Of a stretch of DNA of 24,660 nucleotides, positions 15,001 to 23,314 are shown in pieces. Every line of letters starts with the position of its first letter. The stretch's first letter is position 1. Position numbers and translations under genes: made by a program. Origin of the DNA: Paludibacteraceae bacterium (GTDB taxonomy: Bacteria; Bacteroidota; Bacteroidia; Bacteroidales; Paludibacteraceae); NCBI GenBank assembly GCA_904502115.1, contig CAJGDW010000010.1:1-24660 (forward strand). Reading direction: 5' to 3'. The notes under the pieces are model-generated. The model was not told the origin of the DNA. It made no database searches and saw only the letters and a program-made list of their open reading frames with translations.

Positions 15001-16848
15001 TTAGGGTTTAAGGTCAAGCACAAAGCAAGATTTACCAGGAACTTGAATGGCTTCCGATAACGAGTATTCTTTTCCGGTAGTAACTTCAATCGCTTTGGTG
15101 TACGTGCCTATTACCTCTTTGTAACGTTCCAAGTTAACGCTTTTTTCTTGGTTGTTATTATTGGTAATGATTAGTACGGTTTGGTTGTCGTTATAGCGGG
15201 CAAACAGATAAATTCCGTCGTATGGAATAAATTGTTTCATTTTACCTGTGTGCAAGGCAGTCGCATCTTTTCTAAAACGCAAAAGTGTACGTGTATAGTT
15301 AAAGATGTCATTTTCTACATCGGTTCTTCCCTCTGCAGTAAAGGCATTGCGGCTATCTTCTTTCCAACCACCAGGGAAATCGTAGCGGTGACCTTCGTAA
15401 TTGCCTGGAATGCCATCAATCATGATTTCTGTACCGGCATAAATTTGTGGATAACCGCGTGTGGTTAGCAAATGAGCAATACCCATTTTGAACTTGTTAG
15501 GATCACGTTTTACGGCAGTAGAGAAACGGTCAATATCGTGATTGTCCAAGAAATTCATAACGTTGTTTACGTCTGGATAAGCAAAGTCTTGTGCATAGTG
15601 TGCATAGAAACGAGGCATACCAAAGTCCCAACTATCTTGCTCGTTAAAGGCAGTGTGCAAGTGGTCTTTTAATACAAAATCCATCACACTGGGCAAATTA
15701 GAGTCAAAACCGTCTTTGTTGTTATTGCCTGATTGGTAGTACGCAATTTCAAGTGGCGATTTAACCCAGCATTCACCCACAATATTGATGTTAGGATATT
15801 CGTCTCTAAAACGTTTAATGAATTCAGAAGCCAAGCGAATATCGTTGTAAGGATAGGTGTCTACGCGAATACCATCTACGTCAGCGTATTCAATCCACCA
15901 GATGTATACTTGCGATAGGTAGGTAAATAGTTCCTTGTTTTCTAGGTTAAGGTCGGGCATGTTGTAAGAGAACCAACCTTTTTCCAAAATAGTTTTATCA
16001 ATATCTGCTGCATGAGGGTCGGTCCATGCTGTCATACGGTAGTTAGAACCCGTGTATTGAGGCCATTCGTGGAACCAGTCTTTAGCAGGTTTGTCTTGGC
16101 ACCACCAGTGAACACCACCGCAGTGGTTAGGAACAACGTCAATAATCAGTTTTAGGCCATTAGCGTGGCATTCATCCGCTAACTTTTTGTAATCGGCGTT
16201 GGTGCCTAGACGAGGGTCTACGCTGTAGTAATCGCCTGTTGCATAATGGTGATACGAGTAAGCATCGTCGTTGTTATCAAAGAAAGGAGTAATCCACAAA
16301 GCAGTACAACCCAAATCGGCAATATAAGGAACTTTGCTAATAACACCCGCTAAGTCGCCACCATGGCGTTCGCCCAAGTTGCTGCGATTTATACCTTGTT
16401 TATATCCTTTTACTTGGTCGTTTTTGTAGTTGCCGTTTACAAAACGGTCTGGCATTAGCAAATAAACAGCATCGCTTGCATCAAAACTAGTACGTTGTGC
16501 TGAATTTTCTTTGCGTGCTTTTAGTTCGTATTTGCAAGATGTGTACTTTTTGCCATCCTTTTTAAAGGTAATGTTCATTTTACCTGGTTTTGTGTTAGGC
16601 TCAATATTCAAGTAAACAAACAAATAATTAGGGTTGTCTGTTTTTACTTGGCGGGTAATGGTAACGCCGGGATAGTTCACAGAGGCCTCGCATAATCCCA
16701 TGTTTTCGCCATGTACACTTAATTGTAATTCGGTGTTTTGCATACCTACCCACCAATGCAAAGGTTCAAGGTGTTGAATTTTGCAGTTGACAGCCATTGC
16801 CAAAGAGGTGGCGCAACTAATAATCAATAGTAGTAAAGTTTTTTTCAT
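15001..16848 (-). CDS. susA: GH13 amylase/neopullulanase, SusA-like, periplasmic
   Basis: This 615-residue enzyme is close in size and layout to Bacteroides thetaiotaomicron SusA (about 617), a periplasmic neopullulanase that cuts imported maltooligosaccharides. Signal peptide MKKTLLLLIISCATSLAMA; N-terminal Ig-like domain (about 20-115, including LEPLHWWVGM); barrel starting near AVYLLMPDRFVNG. Catalytic motifs: DVVPNH (237-242), DGIRVDTYPY with D330, IVGECWV with E359, FLDNHD with D438. C21-free cleavage after AMA is expected; NC follows at 21-22, but there is no good lipobox. It is second in the operon, 15 bp after the regulator. The symbol is by similarity. Confidence 0.87.
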   Translation of the reverse strand: MKKTLLLLIISCATSLAMAVNCKIQHLEPLHWWVGMQNTELQLSVHGENMGLCEASVNYPGVTITRQVKTDNPNYLFVYLNIEPNTKPGKMNITFKKDGKKYTSCKYELKARKENSAQRTSFDASDAVYLLMPDRFVNGNYKNDQVKGYKQGINRSNLGERHGGDLAGVISKVPYIADLGCTALWITPFFDNNDDAYSYHHYATGDYYSVDPRLGTNADYKKLADECHANGLKLIIDVVPNHCGGVHWWCQDKPAKDWFHEWPQYTGSNYRMTAWTDPHAADIDKTILEKGWFSYNMPDLNLENKELFTYLSQVYIWWIEYADVDGIRVDTYPYNDIRLASEFIKRFRDEYPNINIVGECWVKSPLEIAYYQSGNNNKDGFDSNLPSVMDFVLKDHLHTAFNEQDSWDFGMPRFYAHYAQDFAYPDVNNVMNFLDNHDIDRFSTAVKRDPNKFKMGIAHLLTTRGYPQIYAGTEIMIDGIPGNYEGHRYDFPGGWKEDSRNAFTAEGRTDVENDIFNYTRTLLRFRKDATALHTGKMKQFIPYDGIYLFARYNDNQTVLIITNNNNQEKSVNLERYKEVIGTYTKAIEVTTGKEYSLSEAIQVPGKSCFVLDLKP

Positions 16849-16863
16849 ATAATAATAGTTCTT

Positions 16864-17883
16864 CTAAAATTTACGAGTAGATTCTCTTACAATAAGATTG
16901 GTTCTGATAACGCTATGCGATACTTCTTTCATATCGTTGCCGCCCTCTATACGGTTTAGCAGCATTTTGCAGGCCTCTACCCCCATGGCATAACCGTTTT
17001 GTTCTACGGTGGTAAGCGAAGGGTCTGAAACTTTGGCAACCTTGCCATCGCCAAAACCACATACTTGAAGGTCTTCTGGAACCGATAATCCTTTGCGTTT
17101 TGCAGCATACAATACGCCCGATGCAGTCTCGTCGTTAATAGCAAAGAAGGCATCTGGTTGCAAGGAGTCAATAAGACCAGGAACCATCTCGATGGCCTTG
17201 TCGCGCGAGTCGCATTCCACTATAAGCGAATCGTCGGGTTGAATTTTGTAGGCGCGAAGCGCATCCAAATAACCATTTATTCTGTTTTTAGAAATCTCCA
17301 TATTAGTAGGAGCAGATAAGAAAACAATGCGTTTGCTGCCTGTTTTAATAAGGTGCTCTACTGCTTTGTATGCTCCGGTGTAGTCGTCTACTACCACACG
17401 GTCTGTTTTAAGTCCTGGGCAGATACGGTCAAAAAATACCAATGGAATATCGTCTTCTATCAACTCTTTGTAATGGTCGTAGTTGGTGGCATTTTTAGAC
17501 AACGATGCCAATACGCCACACACGTGTGCCGATTGCAAGGTGTTAATGCTCTTTACTTCTTTTTCGTAATCTTCTGACGATTGACAAACAATCACCGAAA
17601 ATCCTCTTGCATTAGCGGTATCTTCGATGCCTGTAAATACCGATGAAAAGAAGTGGTGCACCATTTCTGGAACAATCACACCTATGATATTGGTACGTTT
17701 CATTTTCAAACTCAACGCAATGGCGTTGGGTTTGTAATGATGTTCTTTTGCATATTTATTTACCGCCTCTTTGGTGGTCTTACTAATGTCTGGATGATCT
17801 TGCAATGCACGCGATACAGTCGATGCTGAAATGTTAAGAGCTTTAGCAATGTCTTTAATGGTAATTTGTGCTTTCATAGGCAT
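16864..17883 (-). CDS. LacI-family transcriptional regulator of the starch locus
   Basis: This 339-residue protein has an N-terminal helix-turn-helix (ITIKDIAKALNISASTVSRA), a hinge helix (PNAIALSLKMKRT) and a periplasmic-binding-protein-like sugar domain (about 60-339: IIGVIVPEMVHHFFSSVFTG, PLVFFDR, CGFGD, LTTVEQNG). It is the first gene of the operon with both amylases and the transporter and is transcribed away from susC, so it probably responds to a maltose-type sugar and controls both units; effector and sign are inferred. B. thetaiotaomicron uses SusR instead, a membrane-bound activator. The start could also be the second ATG, two codons further in (17877). Confidence 0.9.
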   Translation of the reverse strand: MPMKAQITIKDIAKALNISASTVSRALQDHPDISKTTKEAVNKYAKEHHYKPNAIALSLKMKRTNIIGVIVPEMVHHFFSSVFTGIEDTANARGFSVIVCQSSEDYEKEVKSINTLQSAHVCGVLASLSKNATNYDHYKELIEDDIPLVFFDRICPGLKTDRVVVDDYTGAYKAVEHLIKTGSKRIVFLSAPTNMEISKNRINGYLDALRAYKIQPDDSLIVECDSRDKAIEMVPGLIDSLQPDAFFAINDETASGVLYAAKRKGLSVPEDLQVCGFGDGKVAKVSDPSLTTVEQNGYAMGVEACKMLLNRIEGGNDMKEVSHSVIRTNLIVRESTRKF

Positions 17884-17912
17884 AAATCTTTATATAAAAG
17901 ATGTGGAATTGA

Positions 17913-17943
17913 CAAAGTTATTTTATTTTTTTTGAACAACAAA
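17913..17943 (-). promoter_or_regulatory. Promoter of the regulator-GH13-MFS-GH13 operon
   Basis: Minus strand: TTTG (17943-17940), 19 bases, TAACTTTG (17920-17913). Exact match to the -33/-7 consensus, with a predicted leader of about 25 bases. Confidence 0.75.
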
Positions 17944-18089
17944 AAAAAGGTAAATTAATTTTATTGCAATCGATACAAAATATTCTGTAACCGCGATGTT
18001 GAGTTTAATGCCGTCTTTGAAAAAGAGGTGTAAAATTTTAACATTTATCCCTTGAAAAACCACGTTGATGTAAAAAAACAGAAAAATAA

Positions 18090-18121
18090 GTTGTGTTATA
18101 GCAAAAAATAGTTTATGTTTG
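18090..18121 (+). promoter_or_regulatory. Promoter of susCD
   Basis: GTTG (18090-18093), 20 bases, TATGTTTG (18114-18121): a perfect -7 box and a one-mismatch -33 box. The predicted start near 18126 leaves a leader of about 130 bases before susC. Confidence 0.65.
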
Positions 18122-18162
18122 TACATTCATTGTGTAGTGTCTTTATGCGTTTCTGCGTGCTG

Positions 18163-18178
18163 TGCGCAACGTTTTGCA
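18163..18178. promoter_or_regulatory. Candidate LacI-family operator
   Basis: TGCGCAAC|GTTTTGCA is an imperfect 16-bp palindrome centred on CG, with 12 of 16 positions symmetric. A central CG flanked by A/T is usual for LacI-family sites. It lies about 40 bases past the susC start point, where a bound repressor would block transcription. I found no equally good second copy at the minus-strand promoter. Confidence 0.4.
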
Positions 18179-18255
18179 TTAAAACACTTCTGAATGAACC
18201 ACGAATTAGTATTTTAATTAACCTATTTATTAACCTAAATTTACTTTAAATCATT

Positions 18256-21243
18256 ATGAATGTGAAGAAATCACGAAAAGGGTTGCTTCTAGCAATCTTA
18301 TCTATCTTCTTCTGTGCTGCAGGTTTTGCGCAAAATTCAGTGACGGGTACAGTTGTCGATGAATACGGCGACCCTATCATTGGTGCATACGTTACCTTGG
18401 CAAGCGATAGTAAGGTAGGTACAATTACCGACTTTGATGGTAATTACGAAATTTCGGTTCCCAATGACGCGAAGCTAGTGTTTTCGTATATTGGGTATGA
18501 ATCACAAACTTTAAGTACTAAAGGTAAAGCTTCTTTGGATGTAACATTGAAAGAAGTTTCTACTAAATTAGACGAAGTTGTAGCAGTGGGTTATGGTTCG
18601 CAAAAAGCCAAAGAAATTACCTCTTCTGTTGCAAGTGTTAAAGCTGACGACTTTAACCCTGGTGTAAAAGAAAGCCCTATGGGTCTTTTGCAAGGTAAAG
18701 TTGCAGGTTTGACCATTATTCGTAGCAGTGGTGACCCAACTAATACTGGCTATGCAGTACAAATTCGTGGTACATCTACTCTAGACAAAGGTGCAGGTAC
18801 TTCTCCTCTTTACATTGTAGACGGTATTCCTGTAAACAACATTGATAATATCGCTCCAGAAGACATTGCTTCTATGGACGTATTGAAAGACGGTTCTGCT
18901 GCCGCTATCTATGGTACTCGTGGTACCAACGGTGTAATTATTATTACTACCAAACGTGGTAGCTCCGATAGCAATGCAGAATGTGGAACCGCTAACTTAG
19001 AATATGCTGGTTACGCTTCGTTCTCTATCAACGGTTCGCAAACAGGTATGGCAACTGCAGAACAATACAAAGACTTGGCTTCAATTACCAACAACGTTGC
19101 TAAACCTGCTGATAAAGGTTACGAAACTGACTGGGTAGGTGCGCAATTGCGTGACTTTGCTTTCACACACAACCACAACTTGGCTATTTCTGGTGCAACC
19201 AAAAACTTCAACTATCGTGGTTCTGTTAACTTCAAAAATGCTGAAGGTTTGACACAAACCACCAATCGTCAAGAAATCATGGCGAAATTGGCTGCTAACC
19301 AAAAAGCATTGCAAGGATGGTTGGAATTGCAATATGACTTCTCTTACATGCACTATCGTAATGATTACAACTGCGGTAGCTTGAACAACGGTGCAATTTT
19401 GAACCCAACTTTCCCAATCTATAACGAAGACGGTTCTTACTTCATTCCTACTGGTACTGTAACTTCTAACCCTATTGCCGATAACGATTTGAAAGAATCT
19501 TATCAAGATGGTAACTACTTCCGTGGTTCGGTTCGTGCAACTGTTAACATCAAAGCTGTTCCTGGCTTGAAAGTTACTGGTTTCGCTGCTTTGGAAGAAG
19601 GTGACAACCACAACTACTGGGCAACTCCTATTGAATACTACGTAAAAGGTGATGCTAACAAAGCAGGTATCAGCACCAGTCGTAGCTTCAACCAATTGTA
19701 TGAAGCAACCATCGATTATACCGGTCAATGGAACGGTCACTCGTTGGCATTGGTAGGTGGTACTTCTTATCAAAACTTCTGGTACGATGGTCACGACTTG
19801 TCTAACAGCGGTTTCGCAACCAACAACTCTAAATATTATGACTTGGGTGCAGGTGCTGTAGATAAAGAAGACATGAGCGTAGGTTCGTATCGTAACTCTA
19901 ACACTTTGGTAGCATACTTCTTGCGTGCTAACTATAACTACAACGAAAAATACTTGTTATCTGCATCAATCCGTGCCGAAGGTTCTTCTCGTATGGGTGC
20001 TAACAACAAATGGGGTTGGTTCCCTGCAGTCAGCGCAGGTTGGCGTATCAGCGGCGAAGATTTCATGCGCGACGCTAGAGGTGTAGACGACTTGAAACTT
20101 CGTTTCGGTTTCGGTATTACCGGTAACAACTTGGGTTCTGATTTGAAATCAGTAGAGTTGCTAACCAAAGGTGGTACATTCAATAGCCACGGTACCGAAA
20201 AATATGCATTTACTGTAAACCAAAATGCTAACCCTGACTTGCGTTGGGAACGTAAATTCGAGTACAACTTGGGTATCGACTATGCATTCTTGGGCAACCG
20301 CTTGTATGGTTCTATCGACTTGTATTACAGAAATACCAAAGACCTATTGTGGGAATACAAAGTTCCAACTCCTCCATATCAATATGACCGTTTGTTAGCT
20401 AACGCTGGTGAAATGACCTCTATGGGTATTGAGTTGGCAATTACCGGTGTTCCTGTTAAAACCAAAAACTGGGAATGGACAACTACCCCAACCATTTCGT
20501 TCAACCAAAACCGTATCGACAAACTATCTGATCCTGATCTAGGTTTCAACTACGAAACTACATGGGCAGGTAACTTGGGCGGTAACAAAATTAACGGTAC
20601 TGTTACTCAATTGTTAACCGAAGGTCAATCGGTAGGTACCTACTATGGTTACAAATGGACTGGTAAATTCGATAAATCTGGCAACTGTATCTACGAAAAC
20701 ATCAATGATGACGTAGACGAAAATGGTAATGCTATTATCGACGATAATGACAAAACCGTATTGGGTAGCGCTCAACCTTTGTTCTCGTTCGGTTGGAACA
20801 ACACCGTACGTTACAAAAACTGGGACTTGTCGTTGTTCTTCCGTGGTGTAGTTGGCAATACTGCTTTGAACGTAGCACGTTGGGCATACGCTCCTGCTAA
20901 AGGTAGCAACGGTTTGAACGTTTACTACTCAGAAGCTGTAGGTGTTGGCGAAGGTACTCGTACCTACTTCCAAAAAGACTTCTCTGACTACTATTTGGAA
21001 GATGCATCTTACTTGAAATTAGACAACATTACTTTGGGATATCGTGTTCCTCTAAAAGAAAATAAATACTGCCAAAACTTGCGCGTGTACTTCACCGCAC
21101 AAAACGTATTTACTGTTTCTTCATATAGCGGTTCAGATCCTGATACTATCAATACTACCTCTGTTTGGGACCCAGGTATCGATCATATCGATTTCTATCC
21201 TCAAGCACGTACATTCTTGATTGGTGCTAACGTAACTTTTTAA
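18256..21243 (+). CDS. susC: SusC-family TonB-dependent outer membrane transporter
   Basis: This 995-residue protein has a signal peptide (MNVKKSRKGLLLAILSIFFC then AAGFAQ), a CarboxypepD_reg-like domain (about 27-105: VTGTVVDEYGDPIIGAYVTL, DGNYEIS, FSYIGYESQ), the SusC signature LDEVVAVGYGSQKAKEITSS, a plug (about 120-235: IRGTSTLDKGAG, LYIVDGIPVNNI, LKDGSAAAIYGTRGTNGVI), and a beta-barrel to a C-terminal aromatic (VTF). It imports oligosaccharides through the outer membrane together with SusD, powered by TonB. No STN domain is present, so direct anti-sigma signalling is unlikely. Codons are strongly optimised. susD follows by 24 bp. Substrate (starch or maltodextrin) comes from the neighbours. 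Confidence 0.95.
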   Translation: MNVKKSRKGLLLAILSIFFCAAGFAQNSVTGTVVDEYGDPIIGAYVTLASDSKVGTITDFDGNYEISVPNDAKLVFSYIGYESQTLSTKGKASLDVTLKEVSTKLDEVVAVGYGSQKAKEITSSVASVKADDFNPGVKESPMGLLQGKVAGLTIIRSSGDPTNTGYAVQIRGTSTLDKGAGTSPLYIVDGIPVNNIDNIAPEDIASMDVLKDGSAAAIYGTRGTNGVIIITTKRGSSDSNAECGTANLEYAGYASFSINGSQTGMATAEQYKDLASITNNVAKPADKGYETDWVGAQLRDFAFTHNHNLAISGATKNFNYRGSVNFKNAEGLTQTTNRQEIMAKLAANQKALQGWLELQYDFSYMHYRNDYNCGSLNNGAILNPTFPIYNEDGSYFIPTGTVTSNPIADNDLKESYQDGNYFRGSVRATVNIKAVPGLKVTGFAALEEGDNHNYWATPIEYYVKGDANKAGISTSRSFNQLYEATIDYTGQWNGHSLALVGGTSYQNFWYDGHDLSNSGFATNNSKYYDLGAGAVDKEDMSVGSYRNSNTLVAYFLRANYNYNEKYLLSASIRAEGSSRMGANNKWGWFPAVSAGWRISGEDFMRDARGVDDLKLRFGFGITGNNLGSDLKSVELLTKGGTFNSHGTEKYAFTVNQNANPDLRWERKFEYNLGIDYAFLGNRLYGSIDLYYRNTKDLLWEYKVPTPPYQYDRLLANAGEMTSMGIELAITGVPVKTKNWEWTTTPTISFNQNRIDKLSDPDLGFNYETTWAGNLGGNKINGTVTQLLTEGQSVGTYYGYKWTGKFDKSGNCIYENINDDVDENGNAIIDDNDKTVLGSAQPLFSFGWNNTVRYKNWDLSLFFRGVVGNTALNVARWAYAPAKGSNGLNVYYSEAVGVGEGTRTYFQKDFSDYYLEDASYLKLDNITLGYRVPLKENKYCQNLRVYFTAQNVFTVSSYSGSDPDTINTTSVWDPGIDHIDFYPQARTFLIGANVTF

Positions 21244-21267
21244 GTAACAAATAAAACGCGATAAAAT

Positions 21268-23142
21268 ATGAAAAAACATGTAATTTGGTTTTTTGCCATG
21301 GCTTTTTTGGCAGTTGGTGCAACCTCTTGCTCTGACATGCTTGAAGAAGAAACGTATGGTGCATCTACCACAGAAGAGTTCTTGAATGATCCCGAGAACT
21401 TTGAAATGTTGGTAGGTCAAACCTACGCAAATATTAAGTGGTTGCACGACCACTGGACCTATTGGGGTCTTTCAACCCTAACTACCGACGAGGCTGTATG
21501 TCCTGTTCGTCAACCTGCTGGTCACTGGGCTGACGGCGACTTCTGGCGTCAGTTGAACACCCATACTTGGGATGCAGAAGGTGAAGCTTTCAACAACGTA
21601 TGGTACTATTGTAATAGTGGTGCTGTGTTGTGTAACAAAGTATTGCAACAATTGGACACTTACAAACACAAATTTGATGAAGAGACCTATAATCGTTTCA
21701 AATCAGAATTGGTTGTAGTACGTTCGTTCTACTATTACACCTTGTTCGATTGCTTTGGACGTATTCCTTATACTGAAGAATTCTCTGACAAGTTTGTAGA
21801 TCTAATGGAACCAGAACAAGTTTGGATTAATTTGGTAACTAACTTGGAAGAACAAGCTCCTCACATGCCATTGGCAACCGAACCATCGTGGTCTTACAAC
21901 TACGCTCGTGCTACCCAAGGTATGGCTTACACTTTGTTGGCTCGTTTGTATTTGAACGCAGAAAGCTACGACGTTTCGGCTGCAACTGCTGCTCAATACG
22001 ATGTTTACAACAAATGTATCGAAGCATGTAACAAAGTTATCGATTCGAAACAATATGTTATCGAAGACGAATTCTTTACCAACTTTGCACTTAAAAATGA
22101 AGTTAGCCGCGAAAACATCTTTGTTATTGACGAAGACGGTTCTGCTAACAACATGATTTCGGGTGGTAACCCAATGAACAAATTCCGTGTATCGTTGCTA
22201 ACCATGCACTACAACCACGAACAAGCTTGGGGAACCAAAGTGAAACCATGGAACGGTTTCTTGGCTTCTCCTGAATTCATCGACTTGTACGATGCTGCCG
22301 ACTACCGCGGTTTGAGTGATGCTTCTGAAGCAACTGGTGGTACACGTGTTGAAGGTACTACTGGTGCTGAAGGTCGTCGCGGTTGGTTTGTTGGTCCTGT
22401 TTACAATGCAGACAACACCGAAATTGCTAAAGACGAAAATGGTGACCGTGTAATTTTGACCTCAGAACTATATGGTTATGATGATGCATACGCATTTGCA
22501 TTCTCACACAAATCTAAATTGAAAAAATCTCAACAAGCTCAAATAGATATGTTGAATGCAGAATTTGGTACTAGCTACAAAGAGGGTGATAAAATCCAAG
22601 ATTTCTTCGCTACTGCAGAAGAAGCAGAAGCAGCTGTGAAAGAATACAACGAAACCTTGAATGCTAAATACGAACAAGAACGTTTGTATACTCTAGCTGC
22701 TAGCATCGACAACACTTGCTGGAACTCGGGTGCACGTTGCTGGAAATATGAGGCTGACAAAACCGGTACTTATACCTATAGCGAAAACGACTTTGTATTC
22801 TTCCGTTATGCTGACGTGTTGTACATGAAAGCCGAAGCAATTTTGCGTGGCGGTAACGGCGATTTGGGTGAACTATTGGCAAGTGCTGATTTCCAAAAAA
22901 TCCGTACCCGTGTAGGTTTGAATGCTTACACATCGCTAGATTTGGACGAATTGTACAAAGAACGTGGTCGTGAGTTTGCTTGGGAATGCGTTCGTCGTCG
23001 TGACATGATTCGTTTTGGCACCTTTAATACTGCTCAATGGGGCTTTGTAGAAGGCCCTCAAGAAGAATTCGTTAAATGGTTCCCAATTTATCGTGACGTA
23101 TTGTCTGCAGAACCTCGCTGGGTTCAAAACAATGGATATTAA
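21268..23142 (+). CDS. susD: SusD/RagB-family starch-binding outer membrane lipoprotein
   Basis: This 624-residue protein has a lipoprotein signal with C21 (AVGATSC), followed by SDMLEEE, an acidic stretch like the surface export signal of Bacteroidetes lipoproteins. The N-terminal TPR-like helical core fits SusD (EEFLNDPENFEMLVGQTYAN, ELVVVRSFYYYTLFDCFGRIPY, ATQGMAYTLLARLYLNAE), and the C-terminal region has VFFRYADVLYMKAEAIL and KERGREFAWECVRRRDMIRF, typical of the family. It is longer than B. thetaiotaomicron SusD (551). A Glu/Ala/Lys-rich helical insert at about 420-470 may explain part of the difference. It acts as the lid that hands glycan to SusC. Confidence 0.93.
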   Translation: MKKHVIWFFAMAFLAVGATSCSDMLEEETYGASTTEEFLNDPENFEMLVGQTYANIKWLHDHWTYWGLSTLTTDEAVCPVRQPAGHWADGDFWRQLNTHTWDAEGEAFNNVWYYCNSGAVLCNKVLQQLDTYKHKFDEETYNRFKSELVVVRSFYYYTLFDCFGRIPYTEEFSDKFVDLMEPEQVWINLVTNLEEQAPHMPLATEPSWSYNYARATQGMAYTLLARLYLNAESYDVSAATAAQYDVYNKCIEACNKVIDSKQYVIEDEFFTNFALKNEVSRENIFVIDEDGSANNMISGGNPMNKFRVSLLTMHYNHEQAWGTKVKPWNGFLASPEFIDLYDAADYRGLSDASEATGGTRVEGTTGAEGRRGWFVGPVYNADNTEIAKDENGDRVILTSELYGYDDAYAFAFSHKSKLKKSQQAQIDMLNAEFGTSYKEGDKIQDFFATAEEAEAAVKEYNETLNAKYEQERLYTLAASIDNTCWNSGARCWKYEADKTGTYTYSENDFVFFRYADVLYMKAEAILRGGNGDLGELLASADFQKIRTRVGLNAYTSLDLDELYKERGREFAWECVRRRDMIRFGTFNTAQWGFVEGPQEEFVKWFPIYRDVLSAEPRWVQNNGY

Positions 23143-23162
23143 TCCATAATCTCTATTATATT

Positions 23163-23193
23163 AAGGTGGTCAAGTGAATTGACCACCTTTTTT
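23163..23193 (+). terminator. Terminator after susD
   Basis: AAGGTGGTCAA (23163-23173) and TTGACCACCTT (23179-23189) form an 11-bp stem with a 5-base loop, followed by a T run to 23193. It separates susCD from the next lipoprotein gene. Confidence 0.93.
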
Positions 23194-23224
23194 GTAATAC
23201 AGTTGTCATTTTTTTGCCTCAAAT

Positions 23225-23256
23225 ATTGCAAATAATAAAATTTGGTTCTATATTTG
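23225..23256 (+). promoter_or_regulatory. Promoter of the DPS-linker lipoprotein
   Basis: TATATTTG (23249-23256) is a perfect -7 box; ATTG (23225-23228) is a one-mismatch -33 box at 20 bases. The predicted leader is about 55 bases and AT-rich. Confidence 0.65.
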
Positions 23257-23314
23257 CATTGTTATAATGCTAACAGAGCAATTATCTTATTTATAAACTT
23301 TAATTATTTACAAA

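Larger units (their letters stand above)
17884..18255. promoter_or_regulatory. Divergent regulatory region between the lacI-type gene and susC
   Basis: This 372-bp AT-rich gap has no supported gene. It holds a minus-strand promoter for the operon (17913-17943), a plus-strand promoter for susC (18090-18121), a palindromic candidate operator (18163-18178) and a susC leader of about 130 bases. Between the promoters (17944-18089) I see A/T runs but no clear repeat. Confidence 0.7.

Noticed and set aside
17923..18126. 67-residue minus-strand open frame in the regulatory gap
   Set aside because: It overlaps both the operon promoter and the susC promoter, is hydrophobic because of A/T runs, and has no ribosome binding signal.
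19081..19794. 237-residue open frame antisense to susC
   Set aside because: It lies wholly inside susC, has no plausible domain, and arises from the strongly biased codons of the sense gene.
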